Source: Pseudomonas sihuiensis
GTDB taxonomy: Bacteria > Pseudomonadota > Gammaproteobacteria > Pseudomonadales > Pseudomonadaceae
Assembly (NCBI RefSeq): GCF_900106015.1
Contig: NZ_LT629797.1
Span: forward strand, 3,596,001 to 3,660,000
DNA length: 64,000 nt
Direction: 5' to 3'
Shown here: positions 52,928 to 61,710 of the stretch, in pieces
Numbering within the stretch: position 1 is the first letter of the stretch
Layout: each line of letters begins with the position of its first letter
Made by a program: the position numbers and the translations under genes
The notes under the pieces: generated by a model
The model's input: the letters and a program-made list of their open reading frames with translations, nothing else
Databases searched by the model: none
What the model was told of the DNA's origin: nothing

Positions 52928-53494
52928 TTACTTGCGCCCGCCCGCAGCCTTGCCGGCTTCACGAGTGGCCTGACCGGCCGCGGAAGCGGCGGCAGCGATG
53001 CCGTTCTCAGCGATCTCGGCTGCCTGCTTGGCGGCTTTCTGCGCGCTTTCATAGACACTGCCGGCGCTTTCCAGTGCCGACTTGAGCACGGCTACCGCCG
53101 GTTCCGCACCCGCCGGGGCGTTTTTGGCGATAACGTCCACCAGTTCCCGCACCTGCTTGGTGCCCGCCTCGACCTGGCGCTCGGCAAGCTTGGCGATATC
53201 CGCCTGCGTGCTGGAGACCAGATCGTACACCTCGCGATTGAACTCCAGCAGGCGCTCCGCCTGGGCTGCCGGCTGAGCGAAGGACGCCTGCAACTCGGCG
53301 AAGGCCTGCGGGTCACGCACTGACAGCAGCTTGCGCAAGCTGTCGAACTGCTCGCCACTGGAAGCGCGTAGCGCCTTGAATTGCAACTGACTGAGCTGCT
53401 CGACGCTCTCGAATACCTTGCCACTGATCTGCTGCAGCAGGTCAAGGTTGGCTTTCTGTGCGCTTTGCAGTTTTTCCGAATCGAAAAAAGACAT
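52928..53494 (-). CDS. Phasin (PHB granule protein)
   Basis: A 188-residue amphipathic, helical granule-coating protein of the phasin_2 type: MSFFDSEKLQSAQKANLDLL, the core LQFKALRASSGEQFDSLRKL and SFAQPAAQAERLLEFNREVY, and an Ala-rich tail (AASAAGQATREAGKAAGGRK). It controls granule size and number. The promoter region carries PhaR-like boxes. phaP would be the natural name. Confidence 0.9.
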   Translation of the reverse strand: MSFFDSEKLQSAQKANLDLLQQISGKVFESVEQLSQLQFKALRASSGEQFDSLRKLLSVRDPQAFAELQASFAQPAAQAERLLEFNREVYDLVSSTQADIAKLAERQVEAGTKQVRELVDVIAKNAPAGAEPAVAVLKSALESAGSVYESAQKAAKQAAEIAENGIAAAASAAGQATREAGKAAGGRK

Positions 53495-53574
53495 GGTCGG
53501 ATCTCCTGGCAATGGGGAAGGCCACCTACGGCCTGACACGCGAAAGCCATCCATGATGGAGCTGCCGCGCCAGC

Positions 53575-53660
53575 ATAATATTGCACCGCACAAAAAAGAT
53601 CGCAAGAGCTTTTTTGCACTGCAAAAAAATTTTGCCCAAGCCGCAGCGATTCGCTATAAA
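53575..53660. promoter_or_regulatory. Divergent promoters with PhaR-like boxes
   Basis: TGCACCGCA (53582-53590) and TGCACTGCA (53615-53623) lie between the phasin and DUF3141 genes. The second is the centre of a perfect 19-bp palindrome of TTTTTTGCA arms (53610-53628). A TATTAT (minus, 53580-53575) may be the phasin -10. TTGCCC (53632-53637) and TATAAA (53655-53660) are 17 bp apart for the DUF3141 operon. Confidence 0.55.
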
Positions 53661-53741
53661 CCTAGCCTTAACGCCATGCAGCCTCTCCAAGGGGAGGATT
53701 GAGCGCAGGCCTTTAGCACGCCACCGAGATAGGAAATGCTC

Positions 53742-56291
53742 ATGAGCCAGGAAAGTTTTTTTGCGAAGCGAGAAGACAGCTTTTCCTCATTCCATAATCT
53801 GTTCGAACACCTCAGCCGTCTGCAGCAGTTGCACGGCAAGCTTATGCTCGATGCCTTCGGCCAACGCCATGCGGCCCTGCTCGCGCCCCTCAACGAAGGT
53901 CGCCTGCGTGCCCCCAGCCCGGGAGACTGCTGGGAATACCTGGTCGACTGCGGGCAACGCGGCCTGCTGTTCTGGGATGCACTGCGCCAGCGTGGCGACA
54001 ATACCCTGGCCCACGAGCGCGCCGGCTATCCCCTGCTGCTCAAGTTTCCCTACGAGGTGCTGATCGACGGCCACGACCTGCCTCATCCGGTCAACTATTC
54101 CCTGCTGCGCATCCTTCCAACGGCTGACCAGCCAAGCGATGCCACGCGTCAGCCGGTCATCGTCATCGATCCGCGCGGCGGTCATGGCGCCGGCATCGGC
54201 GGCTTCAAGCAAGACTCCGAAATTGGCGAAAGCCTGCGCGCCGGGCATCCGACCTATTTCATCGCCTTCAGCCATGCCCCCGCGCCCGGCCAGACCCTGC
54301 TCGACATCGCCGAGGCCGAAGCCCGCTATATCGAAACGGTCAGCGCGCGCCATCCCGAGGCCGGCAAGCCGGTGGTGATCGGCAACTGCCAGGCCGGCTG
54401 GGCGCTGATGGGCCTGGCGGCGGCACGTCCGGAACTGCCGGGCCTGGTGATCGTCAACGGTGCGCCGCTGTCCTACTGGGCCGGCGTCAACGGGCGCAAC
54501 CCGATGCGCTATGCCGGCGGCCTGCTCGGCGGCGCCTGGATGACCCGCCTGGGCAGCGACCTGGGCAACGGCCGCTTCGACGGCACCTGGCTGGTCAGCA
54601 ACTTCGAGAGCCTGAACCCGGCCAACACCTACTGGAGCAAGTACTACAACCTGTTCCGCGACGTCGACGCCGAAACCCCGCGCTTTCTCGATTTCGAACG
54701 CTGGTGGGGCAGCCCGACCCTGCTCAACAGCGAGGAGATCGAGGTGATCGTCGACGACCTGTTCATCGGCAACCGCCTGGCCGGCGGTTCCGGTCGCACG
54801 AGCGGCATCGATCTGAAACGCATCGAGGCGCCCGTGGTGGTGTTCTGCTCGTACGGCGACAACATCACTCCGCCGCAGCAGGCACTGAACTGGATAGCCG
54901 ACGTCTACCCCAGCGACCTGGCACTGCGCAGCGCCGGACGCACCATCGTCTACCTGCAGCATGCCAGCATCGGCCACCTGGGCATCTTCGTCTCCGGCAA
55001 GGTCGCCCGGCGCGAACACCGGCAGCTGCTCGGCGCCATCGATGCCATCGCCCTGCTGTCGCCTGGCCTGTACGAGTTGATGATCGACGATCTACCGGCA
55101 TCCCCCAGTGGTGACCAGGCGTATCAGGTACATTTCGAGTCCCGGCGTATCGCCGATATTCTCGCCCACGATGAAGATGGCCGAAGCGACGAGCGTGAAT
55201 TCGCCCTGGTCGACCGCGTCTCCGGACTCAACAGCACGCTTTACGACTGGTTCGTGCGGCCCTGGATGCGCAGGGCGATCAACGAACCACTCGCCGAATC
55301 CCTGCGCAAGAGCCACCCATTTCACCAGCAGCAGATCGTCTGGAGCAGCCTCAATCCAGCCCTCTGGTGGCTGGCGGGAAGCGCGGCCCTGACCCGCACC
55401 AATCGCCGCCCGGCATCCCCCAACAACCCCCTGCTTGCCTGGCAAGAGGTATTCTCCAGCGTCATCGAGGCCCAGCTCGATGGTTATCGCGACATCCGCG
55501 ATGCATCCCAGGAGTTGCTCTTCCACAGCTTCTACGGCGGGCTGAGCACCCTGACCGGAGGGCAAGCACCGCGCTCGCAACAGAGCCACATAGAACAACG
55601 GGACAAGGCTCTGATCGAGCATCTGCACGACTCGCTTCTCCAGGGTGGGGAGCGGGAAGCGCTCATTCGCATTTTCTGCCTGCTCGCACGTGCCAGCGGC
55701 AGGTTCAGCAAAGAACGCATCGAAGAGCTCGCCCAGCGCGCTCGCACGCTCTCGCAACAGCTCGGCATCGACCCTCTCGCCGTACGTGACAGCGTCCGCC
55801 TGCAGGATCTACTGGTCTTCGCCCACCCCGAGGAAAGCCTGAACACCTTGCCCCTTTTGCTAGCCAAGGCCAGCCAGCGTGAAGTCGTCCTGACAGCCGC
55901 CACGCACCTCGTGCCTGAGTTGCTGTACGCCGAGGGTGCCGTGGGTGATCTTTGGCGTCGGTTGCATGATCTGCTCGAACACCCATTGCCGGATTTCGCC
56001 CAACCATCCGTGCCACTCATCACGGTGGGCAGCCCGCCAGAGCAAATCCAGGCAAGCCTGCGCCTCCCCGAGGCGGACGCCCCTACGTCCAAGGCCGCCA
56101 CGCGACCAAGGAAGAAAAATGCCGCCCGGCCTGCCAAGGCGCAGGCACAGACTGATGCCAGCCCGCCCCCGGCAGCGACCCGGAGCAGGAGCCCAGTGGC
56201 CGCGCCGGAAAAACCAGCACGCATCAAGGCAACCCGCTCCGCGCCCGCACCTGGCCTCGCGAGCCCGGACAAGGGAGGCAACGCCGAATGA
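53742..56291 (+). CDS. DUF3141 protein, PHA-synthase-like alpha/beta hydrolase
   Basis: An 849-residue cytoplasmic protein found with PHB genes in many proteobacteria, with no established activity. The alpha/beta-hydrolase part (about 95-440) has VIVIDPRGGHGAG, a nucleophile elbow IGNCQAGWAL with Cys216, an acid site SYGDNITPP with Asp373, and HASIGHLGIFVSG with His412. This Cys-Asp-His order and spacing parallel PHA synthases. Past residue 770 it becomes a Lys/Pro/Ala-rich tail (RPRKKNAARPAKAQAQ). The ATG at 53742 has AGGA seven bases upstream. Its stop overlaps pta. Confidence 0.85.
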   Translation: MSQESFFAKREDSFSSFHNLFEHLSRLQQLHGKLMLDAFGQRHAALLAPLNEGRLRAPSPGDCWEYLVDCGQRGLLFWDALRQRGDNTLAHERAGYPLLLKFPYEVLIDGHDLPHPVNYSLLRILPTADQPSDATRQPVIVIDPRGGHGAGIGGFKQDSEIGESLRAGHPTYFIAFSHAPAPGQTLLDIAEAEARYIETVSARHPEAGKPVVIGNCQAGWALMGLAAARPELPGLVIVNGAPLSYWAGVNGRNPMRYAGGLLGGAWMTRLGSDLGNGRFDGTWLVSNFESLNPANTYWSKYYNLFRDVDAETPRFLDFERWWGSPTLLNSEEIEVIVDDLFIGNRLAGGSGRTSGIDLKRIEAPVVVFCSYGDNITPPQQALNWIADVYPSDLALRSAGRTIVYLQHASIGHLGIFVSGKVARREHRQLLGAIDAIALLSPGLYELMIDDLPASPSGDQAYQVHFESRRIADILAHDEDGRSDEREFALVDRVSGLNSTLYDWFVRPWMRRAINEPLAESLRKSHPFHQQQIVWSSLNPALWWLAGSAALTRTNRRPASPNNPLLAWQEVFSSVIEAQLDGYRDIRDASQELLFHSFYGGLSTLTGGQAPRSQQSHIEQRDKALIEHLHDSLLQGGEREALIRIFCLLARASGRFSKERIEELAQRARTLSQQLGIDPLAVRDSVRLQDLLVFAHPEESLNTLPLLLAKASQREVVLTAATHLVPELLYAEGAVGDLWRRLHDLLEHPLPDFAQPSVPLITVGSPPEQIQASLRLPEADAPTSKAATRPRKKNAARPAKAQAQTDASPPPAATRSRSPVAAPEKPARIKATRSAPAPGLASPDKGGNAE

Positions 56292-57220
56292 GCTTGGATC
56301 ACTACCAGGCGCTGCTGAACCGCTGCGCCGAGATTGGCCCGCTGCCCACCATCGTCGTGCATCCTTGCGAGGCGAACGCGCTACGCGGGGCGCTGGAGGC
56401 CACCCAGGCCGGGCTGATCACACCGATTCTGGTTGGCCCGCGCCAGAAGATTGCGGCAACCGCCAGCGAAGCCGGTCTGGATATCGACGGGCTGACCGTG
56501 GAGGACGTGCCACACAGCCACGCCGCCGCCGAGCGTGGTGTCGCCCTGATCCGCCAAGGCCGTGGCGAGTTGCTGATGAAAGGCAGCCTGCACAGCGATG
56601 AACTGCTGCATGCCGTGGCCGACCGCGAAAACGGTCTGCGCACGGAACGGCGCCTCAGCCATGTGTTCGCCATGAGCGTGCCCAGCTACCACAAGCCGCT
56701 GTTCGTCACCGACGCGGCGGTCAACATCTTCCCCGGCCTGGAAGACAAGGCCGACATCTGCCGCAATGTGATCCAGATGCTGCACGCTCTCGGCATCGAA
56801 CAGCCCAAGGTGGCGCTGCTGTCGGCGGTGGAAACCGTCACCGCCAAGCTGCCTTCAACCCTGGAGGCCGCCGCACTGGTGGTCATGTCCCGGCGCGGAC
56901 AGATCGACGGCGCGCTGCTCGACGGGCCACTGGCCTTCGACAATGCGATCAACGCCGAAGCCGCTCGGGTCAAGGGTATCCACTCAGAAGTCGCCGGCGA
57001 CCCGGACATCCTGCTGGTACCGGACATGGAAGCGGGCAACATCCTCGCCAAGCAGCTGATCTATCTAGCCGGAGCCGAAGCTGCTGGCATCGTCCTTGGC
57101 GCCCGAGTACCTATTGTTTTCACCAGCCGCGCTGACAGTCCAAGAGCGCGCATCGCCAGTTGTGGGCTGGCCGTGCTACTTGCCGAAGCACGGCGCGCTC
57201 GCCTGGGGATACCTGTATGA
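56288..57220 (+). CDS. pta: Phosphate acetyl/butyryltransferase
   Basis: Exchanges CoA thioesters and acyl-phosphates. The 310-residue protein is the short PTA_PTB type without the MaoC-like hydratase domain seen in bifunctional relatives: IVVHPCEANALRGALEATQA, MSVPSYHKPLFVTDAAVNIF and DILLVPDMEAGNILAKQLIY. It lies between DUF3141 and ackA with ATGA overlaps on both sides. It would connect acetyl-CoA (or butyryl-CoA) to acyl-phosphate next to PHB synthesis. Substrate length is inferred only. Confidence 0.9.
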   Translation: MSLDHYQALLNRCAEIGPLPTIVVHPCEANALRGALEATQAGLITPILVGPRQKIAATASEAGLDIDGLTVEDVPHSHAAAERGVALIRQGRGELLMKGSLHSDELLHAVADRENGLRTERRLSHVFAMSVPSYHKPLFVTDAAVNIFPGLEDKADICRNVIQMLHALGIEQPKVALLSAVETVTAKLPSTLEAAALVVMSRRGQIDGALLDGPLAFDNAINAEAARVKGIHSEVAGDPDILLVPDMEAGNILAKQLIYLAGAEAAGIVLGARVPIVFTSRADSPRARIASCGLAVLLAEARRARLGIPV

Positions 57221-58425
57221 GCCCTGTTCAGGACGAACTCATCGTCACCGTCAACGCAGGCTCTTCGAGCATTAAGACCGGCCTATTCTCCGGTCGCCGG
57301 GGCGAAGATCAACCTCGCTTGCTGGCGCGCGGAAAGCTGGACGGGATTGGCGTGGCGCCACGTCTACAGGTCGTCATGGCCGACGGAACGATAATGCAGG
57401 ACACGAGTTTCGAGCCGGAACAGATTGCCAATATGCAGGCGGCCTTCCAGCAGATCTATCGTGTCCTTGAAGAAGGCCTACAGGATCGCCCACCGGTGCT
57501 GATCGGCCATCGTGTGGTGCACGGGGGCATGGATTTCAGCGCACCGGTGCGCGTGGATCACACTACACTGGCACGTCTGAAGACGCTGGAGCCTCTGGCA
57601 CCACTGCATCAACCGCACAGCCTCGCGGCAATCCATGCCGCGCTCGAGCACGACCCTCAACTGCCCCAGATCGCCTGCTTCGACACGGCTTTCCATGCTG
57701 GACGCAATGAAATCAGTCAACTCTTCGGCTTGCCCTACGCGCTATACGAACAGGGCGTACGCCGTTACGGCTTTCATGGCCTGTCCTTCGAATACGTCAG
57801 CCAGCGCCTAATCGACAAAACACCGGAGCTCGCTACCGGCAAGCTGGTCATCGCTCACCTAGGCAATGGTTCCAGCCTTTGCGCTATCGAAGCTGGCCGC
57901 AGCATCGAAATGACAACAGGTTTTAGTGCTCTCGACGGCTTACCCATGGGAAGCCGCTGCGGCGCCGTGGATCCAGGCGTATTGCTGTACCTGCTGGGGC
58001 AAGGCATATCTGTTGATGAGCTGGAAAAACTGCTGTACAGACAATCCGGCCTGCTCGGCATATCCGGGGTCAGCAGCGACATGCGCAAGCTACGCGCCAG
58101 CAACGAGCCGCGCGCGGCCCTGGCCATCGACTACTACGCCTACCGTATCGCCCAGGAAGTCGGTCGGCTTGCCACATGCCTGGGCGGACTGGACGCACTG
58201 GTATTCACGGCCGGTATCGGCGAGAAGGATGCTGAGCTGCGTGCCCAAGTACTACAACATCTCGCGCCGCTCTTCGGGCTGCAGCTAGACGACGCAGCGA
58301 ACCGACGCAACGCCGAGCTTATATCCGGTACCTCCAGCACTCGATCAGTATGGGTCATTCCCACCGATGAAGAGAGCATCATCGCCCGCCATGCTTGGAA
58401 GCTGTATCAGGAGCAACAACCATGA
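57217..58425 (+). CDS. ackA: Acetate/propionate kinase
   Basis: Makes ATP from acetyl-phosphate and ADP. The 402-residue ASKHA-fold protein has TVNAGSSSIKTGLF, IGHRVVHGGMDFSAP (catalytic Arg/His), ACFDTAFHAGRNEIS, RRYGFHGLSFEYVS, VIAHLGNGSSLCAI, MGSRCGAVDPGVLLYLL and LVFTAGIGEKDAELR. It overlaps pta and fabI by 4 bp each. Codon use looks somewhat more A/T-ended than in DUF3141, my visual impression. Confidence 0.94.
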   Translation: MSPVQDELIVTVNAGSSSIKTGLFSGRRGEDQPRLLARGKLDGIGVAPRLQVVMADGTIMQDTSFEPEQIANMQAAFQQIYRVLEEGLQDRPPVLIGHRVVHGGMDFSAPVRVDHTTLARLKTLEPLAPLHQPHSLAAIHAALEHDPQLPQIACFDTAFHAGRNEISQLFGLPYALYEQGVRRYGFHGLSFEYVSQRLIDKTPELATGKLVIAHLGNGSSLCAIEAGRSIEMTTGFSALDGLPMGSRCGAVDPGVLLYLLGQGISVDELEKLLYRQSGLLGISGVSSDMRKLRASNEPRAALAIDYYAYRIAQEVGRLATCLGGLDALVFTAGIGEKDAELRAQVLQHLAPLFGLQLDDAANRRNAELISGTSSTRSVWVIPTDEESIIARHAWKLYQEQQP

Positions 58426-59201
58426 GCATCAAAGAAAGCCTGTCCCTGGCTGGCAAGCGCGGCCTGGTGGTCGGCGTCGCAAACACCCATTCGATCGCCT
58501 GGGGCTGCGCCCAAGCGCTACATGAAATGGGTGCGGAACTGGCCATCACCTGGCTGAATGAGAAAGCCAGGGCGCATGTCGAGCCCCTGGCACAGCAGGT
58601 ACAGGCCAGTGTGTGCATGCCGCTGGACGTCACCCGGCCCGGCGAGCTAGAAGCGCTATTCGAGCACATCACAGAGCAATGGGGATCACTGGACTTCGTC
58701 GTGCACTGCCTGGCCAGCGCACCCAAAGAGGAAATCCGCGGCCGCCTGCTGGACAGTTCCAGCAGCGGCTTTCAGCAGGCCATGGACATTTCCTGCCACT
58801 CCTTCATCCGCATGGCGCACCTGGCCGAGCCGTTGATGCCCCAGGGCGGCAGTCTGGTAACCATGAGTTACTTGGGAGCCCAGGAAACGATCGAAGGATA
58901 CGCACTGATGGGCCCAGTCAAAGCCGCCCTGGAATCAAGTGTGCGCTACCTGGCCACCGAGCTGGGGCCACACAACATCCGCGTGCATGCCATTTCCCCC
59001 GGCCCCATGCCGACTCGAGCAGCATCCGGGCTGAAAGACTTTGATCACCTGCTGCAAACCTCTACCCATCGCGCGCCCCTGCGCCGCCTAGTCAGCTTGG
59101 AAGAAGTCGGCGGTCTGTGCGCATGGCTGGTCAGTAATGCCAGTCAGGGCCAAACTGGCGGCGTCCACTTCGTCGATGGCGGCCTGAACATCCTCGGCTA
59201 A
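58422..59201 (+). CDS. fabI: Enoyl-ACP reductase FabI paralogue
   Basis: A 259-residue short-chain reductase of the FabI type: GKRGLVVGVANTHSIAWGCA, HCLASAPKEEIRGR, and the active site SYLGAQETIEGYALMGPVKA with Tyr and Lys at FabI spacing. RVHAISPGPMPTRAASGL follows. A housekeeping FabI is expected elsewhere, so this copy may serve another enoyl-CoA/ACP step of the PHB locus. It overlaps ackA by 4 bp, and the gltS-like gene starts 16 bp later. Confidence 0.87.
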   Translation: MSIKESLSLAGKRGLVVGVANTHSIAWGCAQALHEMGAELAITWLNEKARAHVEPLAQQVQASVCMPLDVTRPGELEALFEHITEQWGSLDFVVHCLASAPKEEIRGRLLDSSSSGFQQAMDISCHSFIRMAHLAEPLMPQGGSLVTMSYLGAQETIEGYALMGPVKAALESSVRYLATELGPHNIRVHAISPGPMPTRAASGLKDFDHLLQTSTHRAPLRRLVSLEEVGGLCAWLVSNASQGQTGGVHFVDGGLNILG

Positions 59202-59216
59202 CCGCAAGGACTCTTC

Positions 59217-60437
59217 ATGCAGGACAATACCTTTCTCGTTGAGGGGCTGGTCAGTTTTACTCTGGCGATCATGCTGCTGTTCGCGGGCAAGAGGCTCGCA
59301 CAGCGTTACGAACCACTAGGCCGCTACAGCATTCCAGAACCAGTGCTCGGTGGCTTCCTTTGTGCCGCTGTTACCGCCGTTCTGTTCTACATACTGGATA
59401 TCGAAGTGGTCTTCGACCTGGAGGTACGCGATGTACTGCTGCTCTACTTCTTCGCAGGCATCGGGTTGAAGTCGGATATCCGCAACCTGGTCAAGGGTGG
59501 CCGCCCGCTGCTAATTCTGCTGGTACTCGCCAGCGTGTTCATCGTCTTGCAGAACCTGCTGAGTATGGGCGTGGCCAGCGGTTTCGGCCTGGATCCCAGA
59601 GCCGGCCTGATGCTCGGCTCGATCTCGCTCACCGGCGGCGTCGGTACCACCCTGGCCTGGGCACCGCTGTTCACCGAGCAATTGGGCATCGAAAATGCCA
59701 TGGAGCTAGGTATTGCCAGTAACACAGTGGGGCTGATCGCGGCGTGCTGTATCGGCGGGCCGATCGCCAACTACCTGATACGCCGCCACGCCTTAACCCC
59801 CTCTCGCGATTCAGACCTGGAAGTTGGAGTACCAGCAACCTCGGCAGACATCTCCGCCCCCATCAGCCATTACGACATCCTGTGGGCCTGGATGTGGTTG
59901 AACATGACGCTGATGTTGGGCCACGGCTTCAACTTGCTGCTGCTCAACAGCGGAATCACCCTCCCCTCGTTTGTCAGTTGCCTGTTGGCCGGGATCGTCA
60001 TTCGTAACCTGTTGCAAGCAGCCATCGGCGGTCAACGCATCAAGCACTGGAGCGGAGCCGGCCAAGGGTTGGCGCTGATCTCCGACATCTGCCTGGGTAT
60101 GTTTCTAGTCATGGCGCTGATGGGACTGCAGTTGTGGCAGTTAGGCGGTGTTCTGGTCTTCGTCGTCACAGCCCTGACATTGCAGATAACATTGACGATC
60201 CTCTATACCGTATTGCTGGTTTTCCGTTGTATGGGCCGCAACTACGAAGCCAGCGTGATAGCCGCCGGCTTCGGCGGCATCGCCCTGGGTTCAACTGCAA
60301 CGGCCATCGTCAACATGACGGCAGTTACTCAGCGCTACGGAGCCGCGCACCAGGCGTTCATTATCGTTCCGCTGGTCTGCGGCTTCTTCATCGATATCGT
60401 CAATGCACTGATCATCAGCCTGATGAGCGGCATCTGA
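59217..60437 (+). CDS. gltS: Sodium/glutamate symporter (GltS family)
   Basis: A 406-residue inner-membrane transporter with about ten helices: VSFTLAIMLLFAGKRLAQRY, EPVLGGFLCAAVTAVLFYIL, LLYFFAGIGLKSDIRNLVKG and the family's GSISLTGGVGTTLAWAPLF. The GltS re-entrant repeat is seen in AAGFGGIALGSTATAIVNMT. It imports glutamate or a similar dicarboxylate with Na+. Its 3' end overlaps the antisense AraC gene by 147 bp. Confidence 0.9.
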   Translation: MQDNTFLVEGLVSFTLAIMLLFAGKRLAQRYEPLGRYSIPEPVLGGFLCAAVTAVLFYILDIEVVFDLEVRDVLLLYFFAGIGLKSDIRNLVKGGRPLLILLVLASVFIVLQNLLSMGVASGFGLDPRAGLMLGSISLTGGVGTTLAWAPLFTEQLGIENAMELGIASNTVGLIAACCIGGPIANYLIRRHALTPSRDSDLEVGVPATSADISAPISHYDILWAWMWLNMTLMLGHGFNLLLLNSGITLPSFVSCLLAGIVIRNLLQAAIGGQRIKHWSGAGQGLALISDICLGMFLVMALMGLQLWQLGGVLVFVVTALTLQITLTILYTVLLVFRCMGRNYEASVIAAGFGGIALGSTATAIVNMTAVTQRYGAAHQAFIIVPLVCGFFIDIVNALIISLMSGI

Positions 60438-61469
60438 GACATCCTCATGGGGCGTACTCTGCTCGCCTTCGTCCAGCCGGTATCGACCCGGAGACCTCCC
60501 GAACCAGCGCAGGCAGGCCTTGTGGAAACTGCTCTGATCGTGGAACCCCAGGTACTCGGCCACCTGGGTCAGACTGTATGAGCTGCGGCACAGGTAATAA
60601 TCGGCCGACTGCCGGCGAACATCACCGAGAATGTCCTTGAACTTCAGCCCTTCCTTTTCCAGGCCTCGCTGCAGGGTACGCTTGCTCATGCAAAGAGCCA
60701 GTCCGATCGACTCCATGTCGCATCCTTCCTGGCCCAAGCGCTCGATTATCAGGCCACGCACGCGCCCCCCCAAGGAGACACCACCCAACTGCCCCAGACG
60801 AAACTCGGCGAAGCGCTCATGCAACAATCCCAGCGCCTCGTTGGCCGTGCTCAACGGGCGCAACAACTCTTGCTGGTCGAACAGGACACTAGTGTGCTGG
60901 GCACCGAAACGTAACGAACACCCGAATAACTGCTGATATTCAGGGAGATTACCCGGCTCGTCATGGACAAAATCGAATTGCAGCGGTTGCGGCAGCCCTC
61001 CCCCCATCAGCCAACGGCAAAAACCCAACAGGGCAGCGGCACCGGCATCCTCAAACGCTCGATTTCTGGGACAGCCCTCTTCAGGATGCTCCAAACATGT
61101 CAAACGCAGACGCCCGCCTTGCTCAGGAGACAGTGCGAGAGTGACACCATTGCCAAGTAGCAAGTGAAAACGCACAAAATGCTCCAGAGCCTGTTTCAGG
61201 TTGGCACTGGACATCATCACGTAGCCCACCAACTGGAAACTGCCAGGTTTGAAATGCACGGCAGCCTTGAGGCCGAGATTCGGATTGTCCGAATCCAACT
61301 CGGCCAGCGCCATCAGTCGATAGGCGCTAGCGCGCGTGAAGAACGCATCCTCCTGTGCCAGCAAACACATATCGATTCCTGCCTCACGACACAAACGCAC
61401 CGCATCCAGTCCCTCCGCCTGCAGCATAGCCACCAGCATCCCGACGTAACTGGAACTGATCCTGTACAT
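60291..61469 (-). CDS. phbR: AraC-family activator of PHB genes
   Basis: A 392-residue regulator divergent from phbB. The N-terminal part is Arabinose_bd-like (YVGMLVAMLQAEGLDAVRLC, SFQLVGYVMMSSANLKQALE). The AraC domain has IGLALCMSKRTLQRGLEKEG and VAEYLGFHDQSSFHKACLRW. In Pseudomonas sp. 61-3 and P. extremaustralis an AraC-type PhbR sits in this position, as I recall. A ~55-residue tail after SPGRYRLDEGEQS runs antisense over gltS and looks like read-through of a lost stop. The ATG at 61469 has GAGGG upstream. Confidence 0.85.
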   Translation of the reverse strand: MYRISSSYVGMLVAMLQAEGLDAVRLCREAGIDMCLLAQEDAFFTRASAYRLMALAELDSDNPNLGLKAAVHFKPGSFQLVGYVMMSSANLKQALEHFVRFHLLLGNGVTLALSPEQGGRLRLTCLEHPEEGCPRNRAFEDAGAAALLGFCRWLMGGGLPQPLQFDFVHDEPGNLPEYQQLFGCSLRFGAQHTSVLFDQQELLRPLSTANEALGLLHERFAEFRLGQLGGVSLGGRVRGLIIERLGQEGCDMESIGLALCMSKRTLQRGLEKEGLKFKDILGDVRRQSADYYLCRSSYSLTQVAEYLGFHDQSSFHKACLRWFGRSPGRYRLDEGEQSTPHEDVSDAAHQADDQCIDDIDEEAADQRNDNERLVRGSVALSNCRHVDDGRCS

Positions 61470-61556
61470 AGCATCCCTCTGCGCCCGTTCCCAGCCGAAA
61501 GGCAAACGATTGATCGCCGTGAAATACGCATATTAGAGGCCCGCAAGGCATTCTTC

Positions 61557-61570
61557 CTGATCCAGATCAA
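61557..61570. promoter_or_regulatory. Possible Anr/FNR box upstream of phbB
   Basis: CTGATCCAGATCAA is the complement of TTGATCTGGATCAG, nine of ten matches to TTGAT-N4-ATCAA. It lies about 140 bp before the phbB start and about 90 bp before phbR. Confidence 0.4.
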
Positions 61571-61710
61571 GACCAGGCCGAACCACTGTCAAAACGCGAC
61601 AGAATTGGCGCGCAAGGACAACCCAGCGTCACCCAGAAACATTGTTCCTGCCCGTGAAGCACCGGAAGCTTGACCAAAATATCAAGGCTTCGATTAAGGA
61701 GGCATGGTCA

